Notes: generated from the sequence alone by a model not told the origin. A stretch of DNA of 64,000 nt from Gerris lacustris (GCA_951217055.1 OX578276.1:62694402-62758401), one strand, 5' to 3'. Positions 24,216-36,317 are shown, counted from the stretch's first letter. Made by a program: numbers and translations.

Positions 24216-25536
24216 TTCCCGTAAACGGTTCCGAGGATGGTTCCGGCCAAATGGTAGTTGTAATAGCAGTTTCTAGTACTAGTGAAACATATCCATGTTA
24301 CAGTTTATATATAGAATTTCTGTCTTCGGAGTCCTTGTCATAGTTGTCTTCATAGCAGACCTCCTCAAAGAAAATCTGTTAGTGCTTAGCAGACTCTCAG
24401 CAACAGTAATCCTAAAATCCTTCAGTCATATAATTTTTTCCCCTTACATCAGTTGGTACTCCCTTCCAACATTTATTAATGAGAATGTCAATTATTTGTG
24501 AAAATATGTACAAATATTGCAGGACAGGCAATGTATCAAAAATGATACATAGATTTTATATTAGAATAATACAATATATAGGAGGATCACTGACAACATT
24601 GAAGCCAACTTTAGTTGTGTCCCTTAATCCGCGTTCTAAAAATTCATGTTTGTAATTTGTGACGTCATAACTCAAAAATTATTTGCCTTCGGTTTTTTAA
24701 TTTAATTTTTTATTAAATTATCAGTAATTGCTTAGGATTCCGATTCTATGCTCCTTCTATATATAGTATTATTCTAAGGTTTTTATACAGTAGTTTTTTA
24801 AATTTTTGACAAAGGAATTGTTTTAAAGTGTAAACAAATATTGGACGAGAAAACAATTAAATGTTTGCCTCGTGACACCTACTTTTCTTGGTTACAGGTT
24901 GGTAACCAAGTAAAGTACTGGTCTTTTAGCACGCTTGAATTATGAGTGAATTTAAAATGTGTTTTTAATTTCATTTTTAAATTATATTATTCTCTCCATG
25001 ATTTTCTTTTATATATCGCCCATAATTCTTTTCCCTCGACCTTTTCGTTTAATAGTTTGATAATTAAAACGATTATTTACATCTGTAAATGGGAAAATTT
25101 AATTACCCCCCACATACATATTTTATACTTTTCTAGGCTGTTGAATTAGTAGTATAAGACCATTTCCATCCATTGTATAAACTTACAAAAGTCTATTGGT
25201 GTATAAAATTGTATAAACTTATAAAAGTCTTTTGGTGTTTAATGTGAAAATTATAAAAATGTTTGATCTTCTACTACGAGGGGTCCAGATTTGTTTTGTT
25301 TTATAACTTGGTTAACTGCCATCACTGACTTGGTATGTGACCGATTATATTTTGATATTGTCAGTTAAAAGTGTCAAATTTGCTTCTGTTTGGATATTTA
25401 TCCTTTGTCATAATGTTTCATTTTTAGACTAAAATTAATTATTGATATCGTTTCTAGAGTTAAGAATATTGTCCGACCTTTTTCCCAATGATTTAGTGTA
25501 ATATGATGTTTAACTGATTCGTAGTTTGACGTGAAA
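24216..25536. other. Upstream region of the 25537 gene
   Basis: No second exon or clear promoter was identified. A tcagtt at 25361-25366 fits the arthropod initiator core TCAGTY, but no downstream promoter element at the expected spacing was recognised. A transcription start there is only a possibility. Confidence 0.35.
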
Positions 25537-26349
25537 ATGGAAGGTGTTCGTAAAGGAGTGAAGGACGAAAGCAGGCTGGCCGATAAGCTGTTGGAGTTAG
25601 AAGAGAAGATGAAGCTTCTTCAACAAAGTTTAATGGATGAAAAGCTAAAGCTTAACAGGGATAGAGGTGGCGAGGGAGACGAACTGCCTGATAACTGGGC
25701 ATCAATGAACCGACTCCATTTACCCCAATGCCCTTTGGCTAAAGTCGCTACTTCGACTGTAAATAAGCCTTTGTGTCCGGTCCACGGCCACGCAGTCAGA
25801 GCTAACGGCATGAATACCCGCTCGTTACCTCACCTACCCGCCAAACAAGAAAATTCCGTGGTTAGCGAAAGCGAAAGATACACGAAATTGATCAGCGATG
25901 CTGAAAAATTTAGTCGGCTTGACAACGTCAACGATAAATTCCGCGAACTTTACAATTCTTCCATGTTTTCACCGACTTTTTACAGACCTCGCATCAGGTC
26001 TCAAGGGCCGTCAGTAGAGAAAGATTTGGAAAGACGGCTGGTTCGATTCGCTCACGACTCTTCTTACGACGAAGTTTCGACAGGAACCGGGTTCCCTGTA
26101 ACAAACAATAAATCGTATGATTCGTTGGAAGATCTAAGCATCACGAGAAATAGTTCAACTGGGAATAGCCGTTCCGAGCGTTGTTCTGATATCACTTTCA
26201 AAGAAGAGAGCCGTTTGTCCGAGGACGAGTCCTCTGCCGACATATTCAATCCTTTCCATGCCATCGAAAGCGTTAGAAACAAATTCCTTGATATCGAGAG
26301 TTTTGTAAATGAGGCATCCAACAAGACCAGGATTAAAGAAACAACCTGA
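25537..26349 (+). CDS. Unrecognised 270-residue acidic coiled-coil protein
   Basis: The frame begins at ATG 25537 in a favourable gaaaATGg context; an in-frame GTG six bases upstream is not used as a eukaryotic start. It ends at TGA 26347-26349, and AATAAA follows at 26402-26407. Residues about 12-43 are rich in Leu/Glu/Lys with heptad-like spacing, a likely short coiled coil (LADKLLELEEKMKLLQQ). A Cys/His cluster is at C65, C80, H83 and H85. The rest is Ser/Glu-rich and probably disordered, with a helix-prone C-terminus. It has no signal peptide, membrane segment or catalytic motif. Codon use is GC-richer than the surroundings, which supports real selection. I do not recognise the family. 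It could be an intronless gene, a retrogene, or the last exon of a longer gene; no poly-A tail or flanking duplication proves a retrogene. Confidence 0.75.
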   Translation: MEGVRKGVKDESRLADKLLELEEKMKLLQQSLMDEKLKLNRDRGGEGDELPDNWASMNRLHLPQCPLAKVATSTVNKPLCPVHGHAVRANGMNTRSLPHLPAKQENSVVSESERYTKLISDAEKFSRLDNVNDKFRELYNSSMFSPTFYRPRIRSQGPSVEKDLERRLVRFAHDSSYDEVSTGTGFPVTNNKSYDSLEDLSITRNSSTGNSRSERCSDITFKEESRLSEDESSADIFNPFHAIESVRNKFLDIESFVNEASNKTRIKETT

Positions 26350-26401
26350 CTTTAACTATTGCTCTCTAAAGAAAAAGAAATTTGAAAAAATGAAATAATT
26401 T

Positions 26402-26411
26402 AATAAATAAA
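26402..26411 (+). terminator. Polyadenylation signals of the 25537 gene
   Basis: Two overlapping AATAAA hexamers, 53-62 bases after the stop codon. Confidence 0.65.
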
Positions 26412-27117
26412 AGTTTTCTAACAAAATTAAGTGTTGTATATAAATATTTAATAAGTAAATATTTAAAACTAGTCCAATTACTGAACTCGCATTATTGAGT
26501 ATGGATGTTACTAATATAGCCTTTATTTGAAAACTATTTTTAAATGACATCTGTGTTATTAATTAATAAAAATGGTATACACAGGTAATTTCTTTTGTAA
26601 ATTAAAATGTTTTCAACATTGTCTATGACAATCTTAGGCCAGTCAAATTAAATTCGCATAGCGGGATGTAGTTATGATTTTTTGATATGCTGTTAGGACC
26701 AGTTAGGGTAGTGTCATCCTAAGTTTGCAGCTTCGAAAAACCTGTGCTCGCTGCATAATACTTGAAAACCTGAAAATAGTTCGGACTTTTTGTAGTTGTC
26801 ATATAACTCGTTAACTATACGCTTTTCAATGTTCTTTTCGATGTTAGGTGTATCATATCTTTCTAAAGTACATTAAATTTACAATAGCTTAAGTTCAATT
26901 GCAGCTCTGTACATTTAATAGTATTTAATAGTTTCCGAGATATGAGACTCCAAAATGTTTTATGTTTTAAGTTATGCTTTCTTATTTTCTTTTTGATCTT
27001 GGACCCTAATTTGATAATTTTAAAACTTTTCTCTTTGGAATTGGGCCTTTTTATAGGGTTTATTATTATTATTTTTTTTTTTTTAAATTAAATAAACCAC
27101 TTTCTCTTTTTTAAAAA
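26412..27117. other. AT-rich region, nothing recognised
   Basis: No supported feature apart from poly-T tracts near 27070. Confidence 0.5.
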
Positions 27118-27154
27118 GCTATATTTCGCCCTCCACATTCGGGCTTCTTCAGGC
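27118..27154 (-). ncRNA. Hairpin motif resembling a degenerate minimal hammerhead (copy 3)
   Basis: On the minus strand: GCCTGAAGAAG, a stem (GCCC...GGGC), GAAATAT, AGC. GC/GC could be stem I, and GAAA-TAT-A the distal core. The CTGANGA box carries extra bases. Confidence 0.35.
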
Positions 27155-27589
27155 TTGTAACTTTTCCCTTTCACATGAGTCTGTTTTTCTAAAAAAAAAA
27201 AAAAAATTGTCCAAATTAGCCTGCTACTGTGAGAAAACAGGAATCAACACATTTATACGTATGCATATATACAACTAGCTGGATACCCTAGTGTTCGCTA
27301 AGGTGTATGTTATTTTTTATTTATAAGTTGATGGGTTTATAAACTACCATCTAGAAACATTTATATTATTTACTGAATTCTAGATTCTATCCCTCCCCTT
27401 TATTTCTATACCCTCTTCCCTTTGATAAGGTAATTTGTAAATATCCCAAATTAGAAATCAAAGAAATTGATTCCGACGACTTAATACAAATTTTTAAACG
27501 ATAACTTTCCGTGAAAAGCTGCGGTATTTTCCTTCTGTATTCCCCCTTGTCTTTTCGCAACCCTGGGTTGAAACTGAAATCTTTTACTA

Positions 27590-27707
<118 letters not shown>

Positions 27708-27732
27708 TTACATCCAAAATAGGAGCCCTTTT

Positions 27733-28463
27733 TAAATCCTTTATATTGACTTCACTTTTGTGGCTGGGTGCCTGGGAGGGTGGGTGGGTGAGCGCCTGTC
27801 GTCAAATCTTTGGAAGGCTAGTTAACCCTCTTCCAGTCGGCCAATCAAGCTGAAACTTGGCATATAGACTCTCTACCAATACAAAAACATTTTAACAAAT
27901 TAATTAATTAATTAATTATTTCTTTAATTGAAATAATTATCTTTTTAAAAATGAATGGATTAATTAAATTTAAAAAAAATATTAATAAGAATAAAATTAA
28001 AATTTAATTAATCAATTAATTTGTAGGTATATAAAATCTTTGGAGGGCGAGTTAACCCTCTTCCAGTAATCTAATCAAGATGAAACTTGGTACATAGACT
28101 CTCCAGCAATACATAAATATTTTAACAAATTAATTAATTAATTGTAAATTTAATTAATTTCTTGTTGAAAATGAATGGAATAATGAAATTTAAAAAAGTA
28201 ATAAAAATAAAGTAATAATTTAATTAATTAATTTGTGGGTATACAAAATCTTTGGAGGGCGAGTTAACCCTCTTCCAGTCATCCAGTAGAAGCAGAAACT
28301 TGGCATATCGACTCTCTACCAATACAAAAATTAATTCTGACAAATTAATTAATAATTAAATTTTACTAATTTATTAATTTTTAAATAATTATTTAACATT
28401 TAAATGAATTATTACCAATACTTCCCCTCACAAACAAAATGCAAAAATATAAAGGATTTAGAA
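27733..28463. mobile_element. Nested element with three tandem ~211-231 bp repeats
   Basis: The borders taaatcctttata and atataaaggattta are inverted copies, and the flanking family C sequence resumes on both sides. Three tandem units begin near 27803, 28035 and 28246. Each has aaatctttgga, gttaaccctcttccagt, a gaaacttggcatatagactc core and a TTAATTAATT-rich tail. Confidence 0.55.
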
Positions 28464-28797
28464 AAAAAATAATTTTTTATGGGCTGGTATTATTCAAGTT
28501 TTAACTTCCTAACTTTAGAAGATCAGTCTGGGCTCAATCGCCCTCTTTTCTTACTTTGTCCGTTTGTCCCTTAGGGATAAAATTTTAGAAAATCCCTATT
28601 GGCAGTTATCAATATAATTTAGAAATTATTATACTGTGTTTAAACTCGTAGTTTTTATTTTAACATTTTAAAGAAGTGGTGATAATTATGTTAGTAAAGG
28701 TTTAGGCATGGTAAAGTGTGATTTATAAACTATTTTCTTCTTGATTTGTTTTTTAAAACTAAATCTAAATATTTTTTGACTGCGATTGAAAACTTAG

Positions 28798-29201
28798 AAA
28801 TCAATATTTGAAAACGCTTAATGTTTTGGTTTTTTCGTGGGTCCTGGCGATCGTATTTCAGGACTGAAAGAAGTTGCTGGTTGAGGGCAAACGTGCCAGG
28901 TTCACGTTTGCGTTGGCTGCTGATTTGATGAATAGGTGGAACCGAAGGCCGTTTAGGGTGTTGATTGATGCGTCCCCCCCTACAGAGCGACCAGGCTTAT
29001 CTTCAGCTTCGGCTATAGCCTCGTGACTGAGATATGGAATGAGAAACACGGTGGCCAGGTCCACCAGGTTCCGCTTCTTAGAAATATTACCCAATGTCGT
29101 TTTCTTCCTTGTCAGAAAAGGGCAGAGGTGGTATCACATCTGCTGAATAAGTGGAGGAAGGGTTTGAATCCGAAACATTAAGCGTTTTCAAATATTGATT
29201 T
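28798..29201. mobile_element. 404-bp element with 29-bp perfect terminal inverted repeats
   Basis: aaatcaatatttgaaaacgc, continuing ttaatgttt, at 28798-28826 is exactly repeated in inverse at 29173-29201. The interior is GC-richer than its surroundings. Its minus strand is open for 78 codons (28858-29094, e.g. LATVFLIPYLSHEAIAEAED), with no recognised domain. It could be a MITE or an element that captured host sequence. No clear target duplication was found. Confidence 0.6.
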
Positions 29202-29274
29202 CAAAGATTTTTAATAAGAAGTTTTCATATGTAATTATAATTTTTCATCTTCAAAGTGACCTTAGAAACGATTC

Positions 29275-29575
29275 TATATGCTCAAACAAATATTTATATA
29301 CACCTATATCTTCAAAAGTACTAATCTGATCTTTTTAAAATTTTGATGGTTTGTCCATAGTAGCCCTCAGATAGCCCCAGATTAATTTCATCCGTCTTCG
29401 CTCTTTAATGTTAGCTAAATTGATACTTAATTCATGTAAAAAAACCATTGACAAATTTAAAAAACGGGGGAAAAAAATAAATAAATTTGATAATAAAAGG
29501 TTGTGAAAGCATAAAACCACCAAAGCATATGAAATAGGACGCGAAGAAGCCATGTGCCACATTAATTGGCAGAAT
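29275..29575 (+). repeat. Dispersed repeat family B, 3' half
   Basis: Matches the second half of 14140-14625: acacctatatcttcaaaagt, gatggtttgtccatagtagc, and the end gccatgtgccacattaattg-gcag. Confidence 0.6.
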
Positions 29576-29615
29576 ATATTGTAAAAAAATATATTGATCT
29601 AATGTATCTTTGTTG

Positions 29616-29850
29616 GCACTTCTTTAGATTGATACTCCCCTATATTTATTTTAAATATAAATGACTTTGACTAAATAACTATTAAGACAAAGGGAGTTTA
29701 GTCCATGTACTTTGGGACAAAGGAATATCACACTTCTGTTTCTATAAAGCGACTAACCGTCTAAAGAAAAACATTTCGTCCTCCTTCTTTAGATTGTTAC
29801 TCTCCTCATATTTTTTTTAATAAGGGGAGTAAAAATCTAAAGAAGTGCCT
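29616..29850. mobile_element. Small MITE-like inverted-repeat element
   Basis: ggcacttctttagattgata with ctcccc on the left is the inverse of ggggagtaaaaatctaaaga with agtgcc on the right. A partial inner copy (cttctttagattgttactct) lies at about 29780. The middle, aactattaagacaaagggag, resembles the centre of the palindromic element near 54.2-54.3 kb. Confidence 0.5.
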
Positions 29851-31659
29851 CTTTGTTTAACAGTCCACGCACAATTAAAATTTTACCTTTTACTTTCCTG
29901 TTTCCTTTTCAGCATTTCCCTTCATTTCTCATTTTTGTAACTCGGGATAAACTTATTCCAACAAATCTAATAGCTAAATAAAACACTATTTTTTTTGCTA
30001 ATAATAAATTTATTAACATGTTAACGGAGAAAGTAACTTGTTACATATTATTGGTAAATTTTATTGGAAGTGGTAATAGCAAAAATTTTAGTTACACTTT
30101 GAATAGCAATGATGCCCCTGGCATATTTACACAATTTCTCTAACTTTGTGAGAAAAATTGTTAATATCCGTCATTATTGCTACTGGTACCATTATATAAA
30201 CATTTATTTAGTTACTTGACTTGTCAGAAATCTAAGCAAATTTTAAATCTCGTGTTAGCACTGATTGGTAAATCAGAAACAAATATTTTAGAGGTAAATA
30301 TTTTATTAACAAAACAGCTAAATTGCGTTTTATTGGCTGGAGAGTTAGGTATTATAAATTTTCATGGCAGCGAAGCGTCAAACTAAATAAGTTAAAAAAA
30401 TAAAAAAGTATTAAAGTAAAATTAAGATGTTATTTATATATTTTGCTGATTTTACTCTTTCTCTTAAAAAAGGGAAATTATTTTATTGAAAGGATTTTAT
30501 TTTATTTATTTATTTATTTTTTTTTTTTTTTTATAGAAAAAGCCCCCTAAATATTTCCTTACCGTAAAAGGTTGATTAAAACCCTCCTCGCTCAAATTAA
30601 TTGCTGGTTTTAGCATCTTTCATAGAAAACGTGCGTGGCATTATAGTAAATTCGTTCTTTCAAAAATTGGGTAAGCTGATATACTCCAGTTAATAAATGC
30701 TTTATTTTTATATGGTGCAACTCCGCGGTATAACAGACTATACGCACTTCTACTCTAGAAACATTTAGTTAATTTTGTTAAATTATTTTATTAGTACTAT
30801 TATTTTATGATCTACCGAGTTCTAGAAATAGACAGAAATTACAATAACATTAGAAAATAGGTGGAAGGAAAAACACTAAACATGAGTGAGTACAATAGCT
30901 TAGTACATTTTCTTTAAATGTGTGTTTAATAAAATGGAATCTATAAACAAAGACGATAGTTGAAGGACAGAGGGAAATGAGCTTTTATAAATAAAAGAAG
31001 TTAAACCCTTTTATATCTGGGGCCGGGATTTAATGAGCATAAAATCAAAACTCGAAACTGTCTTTGGTTGCCTTGAGCTAAATTTGTATTTCTTAAGCTT
31101 GAGATATTTTACAAAGGTCCTAAAAGTAAAACCCGGTACTGCAGTTAAAACAAGGCTAAAACTGAAAATTTTCTCATTCGCTTCTACCCATTGACTTTTA
31201 TGTAGTCTCCGGTCAGCTCTCTTCATGTTGAAAGTCAAGGTTTAGGAAAAAAAAAAAAAATAAAAATAAAAGTGGTATTCTACTGAAATAGACTCTATAA
31301 ACAAGTAAACTTAAGACTATTTTTAACGGGCCTAAAACCGAAGAACAAATAAGAAGAAAGTTCTGCTAAAAATCAAAATTTCTAATACACGGTAGGGTTA
31401 GAAAATCATGCTCTTGTTCAATGTCACTAAGTTTTGATTTTTAGAAAACTTTTTATTTTTTAGGTTACTTGTTGAATGTATATTCAATAAGTATTATTAT
31501 TTCATAACATTGTTAATTTATTATAATTAACTTTAGTAGTATTTTACCCTCTATATATGTATATTTGAAAACTGAGGATTTCTTCTTGTCCTGGTCTGTT
31601 GGGTACTCTGTTTTTTAGTTTACATATTAAAACCAAACATGTTAATGTTAAACTACTGT
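29851..31659. other. AT-rich region, no resolved gene
   Basis: Frames at 30177 and 31011 (69-75 codons) show no domain and are probably chance. Confidence 0.45.
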
Positions 31660-31693
31660 GCTATATTTCAACCCCTTTGGGTCATTTTCAAGC
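31660..31693 (-). ncRNA. Hairpin motif resembling a degenerate minimal hammerhead (copy 4)
   Basis: On the minus strand: GCTTGAAAATGA, CCC-AAAG-GGG hairpin, TTGAAATAT, AGC. It lies about 200 bases from the LINE reverse-transcriptase fragment. Confidence 0.35.
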
Positions 31694-31898
31694 TTTATAC
31701 AAATGTATCATTAATTCCAAGTATTAATTAACTTTATCACATTTCTAATTGACATTTTGCACACAATTCACTATTTAATTCTAAACATTTCATCTAAAAT
31801 TCTCGTAAGAATCTGAGTCTGAGTGATAACATAATCTAACTTCGTATCGAGTACTTAAGAGTCTACTTTTTAGTATCCTCATCAAGGAGAAGTAGCAC

Positions 31899-32233
31899 CT
31901 ATTCCGTTAGTCTAGCTCTTACTTCCTCCGATACGCTGTTGTCATTAGTGATTTGGGTTCCTAAATATTTGAAGTTGTTAGTTGACTTAAATAAATCACC
32001 TCCTAACAACACATCTACCAGAGGTTCTCTTCCTTCTCTGCGAGTCATTAGCATATATTCTGTTTTATTTTTGTTAATATTTAGTCCCAGATCAGCAGCT
32101 TCTTGCTTCAATGGCATGTAAGCCTCCTCCAAGGCTCTTTTAGATCTTGCCAAGAGTCCAACGTCATCTGCATACGTAAGACATTGGGTTTGCCGGTTGA
32201 ACAAGGTTCCTCCTGGGTTGCCAGGAATTTTCC
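31899..32233 (-). pseudogene. LINE reverse transcriptase fragment
   Basis: The minus-strand frame of about 110 codons contains the reverse-transcriptase motif C box (LTYADDVGLLARSKRALEEA). It is followed by a GLNINKNKTEYM segment and a KYLGTQITND segment, which are the conserved palm-to-thumb features of LINE reverse transcriptases. The catalytic YADD is intact, but fingers, upstream palm motifs and endonuclease are absent. The frame ends at a TAG at 31899. It is a 5'-truncated or eroded fragment; the clade was not resolved. Confidence 0.8.
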
Positions 32234-32448
32234 TGACTGCTTGAGTGCTGAAGTTACCGTATATTGATAGAATTTTAAGTAAATAATGATCAAATTAATG
32301 AAATTTAATCATATATGTATTTTTTTAAAAAATCTATTACATTTTGTAGGAAGACAGACGCACAACGAGCTGGAGGGATTACGTATTAAATATAGTTCAA
32401 TTAAAAATTTTTGGGTAAACTAGGATACGAATTTCAAAGCCATAAAGA

Positions 32449-32483
32449 CTAAAGATACCTCAAGAGGAGGCGAAATGTGTCGC
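32449..32483 (+). ncRNA. Hairpin motif resembling a degenerate minimal hammerhead (copy 5)
   Basis: actaaagatacctcaagagg then aggcgaaatgtgtcgc follows the same order of boxes but is the least conserved copy. Confidence 0.25.
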
Positions 32484-32734
32484 AAAACGAAGTAGCCTTT
32501 TTATTTAATACCCTATAGACCAAAATTATAAAAAAGGAAAACAATGGTCCGAGACAACTCAGACTAACTTCCTCATACAGAAGTCTCGGATCCCAGAAAA
32601 TATGAATAAATTGTTATCTATACAGACAGATACGCGTGTCCCCTAGCTGTGACTGTGGACGTGGACCAACCATTAGGAAATTAGGAACTCCCCTATAGAA
32701 CCTTTCAAATGAAGGGAGAGTCCCACCCGGCACT

Positions 32735-32838
32735 ACTGTGTACTCCAATCATCCATTTAAACTATAAACTCATCATGATATTTAATACATATTTATTGAA
32801 TTAAGCTCGCTTCGATGATAAAGCCACGCGATGCCTGG
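32735..32838 (+). repeat. Family A 3' end fragment
   Basis: aaactcatcatgatatttaa through gctcgcttcgatgataaagc to ccacgcgatgcctgg. The terminal CTAG has become CTGG. Confidence 0.6.
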
Positions 32839-34029
32839 TTAATATATTATTTAAAATGTGTTCTACTGGTGGTTTCCTTTTTGATTTTCAACAAAATCAT
32901 ATTTATTTTCATCAATATCTCGGGAACTAGATTTGAAATTATATTGTTAGATTCGTATTTAAATGAACTACATTTTAGAAGTTTTTAATCACAATCGTCG
33001 GAACTTTTGATAGAGGTTTCGGACGATTGCATTAACCGTCCGACAACTCCAATTTCTTTAACGGAATTTTAAAAGTAGATGCTATTTAGTTATAAATGGT
33101 ATATAGAAGTTAATTTACAATTACATAATGCTTGTTACATTTAAAGTAATTTCTTCCTATAAGTTGCAATAATTTAAAAGAAACGGTACTAAATTAATTA
33201 TAACGCCTGATACATTTTATTGCAATTTTAGTATCCTACTGAAGCAATATCTTATAAAACATTTCTCATTTAAAGTATTGTCTGTGAAGTGTAGTATGTC
33301 CTATAACGTCAACGAAATTGTGCCTCAATAGGCATAATTTATAATTCTACGCAGATATTTTAATTTTTTCTAAATAAATAAATAAATAAATAATGTTTTA
33401 CTCATAAAGAGAATTTGTTTAATTTTTGAGGCCTTTGCGAACTTAATAAAACAATAAGATATTCTTCCTTTTTTTTAGGCTGCCTTGAAGTTCCATGAAT
33501 AATCATGAGCTTTGTTTTAATGTTTTCCTTCTATTCAGGGTAGCCTAGTCTCCAGTCCGTTGTCTAAAGCCTCTGACCCTTCGATTCATAAGTAATGTCT
33601 CTCAAGCCATGTTAACATTCCGATTCACCTTCCTAGTGAATAAATTTACCATTTTACAACTACCAATATACTTAAGTATACTAACATGTATTCTTGTAGT
33701 AACAACAGAATAATTTAGCTCCCGTATCAGTGCGTAACAAGCAATCAAACCCCCTTGCGTGTAAATCTTTGCTATTTGTGAATTAATATAATCACTACAA
33801 ATACTTAACTTATCGCAGAAGACCCTAACTTATCCTATTATTGAATAAAAGTATTTTTTTTGGCATGTACAGCCATATCGTGGAGCACAAAAACTATTCT
33901 TCACTTTAGAAATTAAAAAGTATGATTTAGGTTAAAGTAAAAAAAAACTCTAACTCTATAAAAAATGTAGGTGAGGTTGCGTGAACACTTTTTACTTAAA
34001 ATAATGAATTTTCAGATCAATTCAACTTT
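32839..34029. other. AT-rich region, nothing recognised
   Basis: No supported coding frames or repeats. Confidence 0.5.
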
Positions 34030-34330
34030 TTTCTTTCTCATATTAGTAATTTATAGGTACATAAAGAAAATATTTTGATGGCTTTAAATATAGGTTTTTA
34101 GATTTTAATGGATTTACAGGTTTTAAGATCTCTTTAGTCCAAAAAGTGGGTTTTAAGAAATGTATATCTGTCATCTGTTGTCTGTGCAGACGTTTGCAGC
34201 ATACATTTTTTTTTTAAAAAAATCGGAACCCGAGATAAATTCGAGAAAATTTCTAAATTGCTCCCCCTCCCAAAAAAACCTAAAAACTGTTTTGACAATT
34301 TTGATAAAACAATTTTATTTTTTTGTCCAT
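34030..34330 (+). repeat. Dispersed repeat family D, diverged copy
   Basis: tttctttctcatattagtaa, ggatttacaggttttaagat, tccaaaaagtgggttttaag and the GTCTGTGCAGACG stretch match 23898-24215. It is interrupted by A/T runs. Confidence 0.5.
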
Positions 34331-34728
34331 TAAATACGAATTTAATTACATTATAGCTCACAAATGATCGTACCATACTCGATTCGGTGTGTGAAAATTC
34401 TGTAACACTCTACCATGGGGTTAGTAAAATGGGTCAAATAATTGCTAGGTTTGAAGATGAGATTTGTCCTCCCCGGCTATCGCTAACGTTTACCCTTTTT
34501 AACCTTATGAGTAGTTTTCCCAGGAAAAATCTAGTTTCTAGGGAATTGAATATAAATTCAATTTAGCTGTAAATCCAAACAAAATTAAAACAGCCACATA
34601 TTGGACACTTTTTAAATATGCTTTATAATAAATTTATTAATCTAAATATTATGGAATTAAATCCAGTCACTACGTAAATAAGAAAGTTTTGTTCTAGTTT
34701 GATATGAATAATAGTTATTTATGCTCCT

Positions 34729-34875
34729 AGGGAGTAAAGTAAGCCATTATTCCCTGAGCGAAAAAGTTGGTTCTTTAGGCGAAGCCGAAGGAACCATGGT
34801 CACTAAATCCCGATGCGAAGCCGAGGGAAGATAATTATCACGAGGGGAATAATGGCTCTTTACTCACGAGGTACA
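34729..34875. repeat. Inverted-repeat module next to MITE
   Basis: ctcctagggagtaaagtaag with ccattattccc is inverted as gggaataatggctctttact. The sequence between has two aagccga-type repeats. It is probably a small non-autonomous element. Confidence 0.4.
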
Positions 34876-34883
34876 TACAATAT

Positions 34884-35277
34884 TTTATCTCCAGTAGGGA
34901 GAAAATACACATTTTCGTCCATTGCACAGTTTTTATTTATTATTTTAATAAAAAACAATAATTATTAGCACTCTTAATAGCAGATATAAGATTCAATATT
35001 AAAAACAAGTAAGAATTGAAATTAAACTCAAATAGAAGGTTATTGAGATGCAGGTTATAAACATAGTCGAAAAAGCAGTGTCACCAACCTTATTTCAACA
35101 ACATTACATTAGCCATTCATTTTCTACTATTTTATAAAATAATTAAGTTGCAATCTTTACTTTTTCGCCCAAATTTTACTTTTTTTCCCTACTTTTTGAG
35201 TTCAGGGATGAAAAGACTTACTTTAGTCCCTCTAAATTAATTCAAAATCATAACTTTTTCTCCCTACTGGAGATAAA
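34884..35277. mobile_element. MITE-like element with ~22-bp inverted ends
   Basis: tttatctccagtagggagaa on the left is exactly inverted as ttctccctactggagataaa on the right. It has no coding frame. It abuts a family D fragment on the right. Confidence 0.5.
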
Positions 35278-35282
35278 TATAT

Positions 35283-35535
35283 TTTGCTTCCGAGATAACC
35301 GTAAGCAATGCTTTCCGCTAATGGAAGCATTGTGATCGGTATCAAAAAACGAGTCGAAAAAAGTGGTTTTTAAAAAATGTCTGTCTGTCGTCTGTCTGTG
35401 CAGACGCCTGGAGCTTAAACTACTGGGCCGATTTTGACGAAATTTGGCATACATGTTCAGAAAAATCATACCCCGTGGCAAAATCAAGAAATTAATTTTA
35501 GCTCCAAATTTAGAGGCGCCACCCGTATGTACATT
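35283..35535 (+). repeat. Family D copy
   Basis: gaagcattgtgatcggtatc, a gtctgtctgtcgtctgtctg tract, and gccgattttgacgaaatttg-gcataca match 23930-24110 closely. Confidence 0.6.
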
Positions 35536-36284
35536 AAATGTACATACGAAAACTAATAAATGGAAAACACTGACAAATTTATGAACTCGTACATGATAAA
35601 GTTTGTCTGAGTTGTCTCGGACCGATTTTTTCATATTGTAACCATTTCAACACTAAAGAAATATTTATAGATTTTTAACATCTCCAGTTAAATCAAATAT
35701 TTCCTTTAGGAAATATAGGACCGTTCGCTTAAGAAAAAAAATGCGTTTGATTAAACATATTTTCCCCCATTACATCAAACCCTTCAGAGTGTATTCCTAA
35801 ATCCGTGTAAAAGGGAAAATATATTACTAAATATCAATTTGTTTCTGACTTCCCTCTTTTTATGTGTAAAAAGTAAATGGTAATTCAGCTGGAAGTTCAG
35901 GTAAATAGCATTCGATTTATCCTGCCAATCCTTATTCACACTTGCCTCGATCTGTTTTCTGTACCTATTCAGAATGGATAAAAACATACATAAATTGCCA
36001 ACTACCATTCAACTTTGTGAAAATTGTTATTCCTACCTGTAAGAAAAAAAATACCATACTGTACAAATGATAAAATGTTAAATATTACTGATTACATCTT
36101 TTAGAATTTGACAAAGTAAAATTAAGTCATGGGTATTGATTTAGACTAACATAATATTAAGGAATTTGTGCAATAAGTGCCCTCACAAAAAAAATAGCAT
36201 ATTCATCTTTTCGAAAAGGAAAAAAAAGCACTAGGTCTTAGTAAAGTATTTGTACGTACAAACAACAATAACAGACAGGTAAAT
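35536..36284. other. AT-rich region, nothing recognised
   Basis: The minus-strand frames of 128 and 74 codons here read mainly through repeat DNA and show no domain. Confidence 0.45.
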
Positions 36285-36317
36285 GACATGTTTTAGCTAC
36301 TTAATAGTCATCTTCAG
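36285..36317 (-). ncRNA. Hairpin motif resembling a degenerate minimal hammerhead (copy 6)
   Basis: On the minus strand: CTGAAGATGACTATTAAG, TAGCTAAAACATGTC. CTGA and a GAAA-like AAAAC box with GTC are present, but the pairing is weak. Confidence 0.25.

Noticed and set aside
25361..25366. Initiator-type promoter for the 25537 gene.
   Set aside because: A TCAGTT hexamer alone is too common; no downstream promoter element or TATA box at the right distance was seen.
31011..31238. 75-codon minus frame with basic residues.
   Set aside because: No domain, no neighbouring coding features and AT-driven composition; not distinguishable from chance.
34134..34376. 80-codon minus frame as a gene.
   Set aside because: It lies within a diverged family D repeat.
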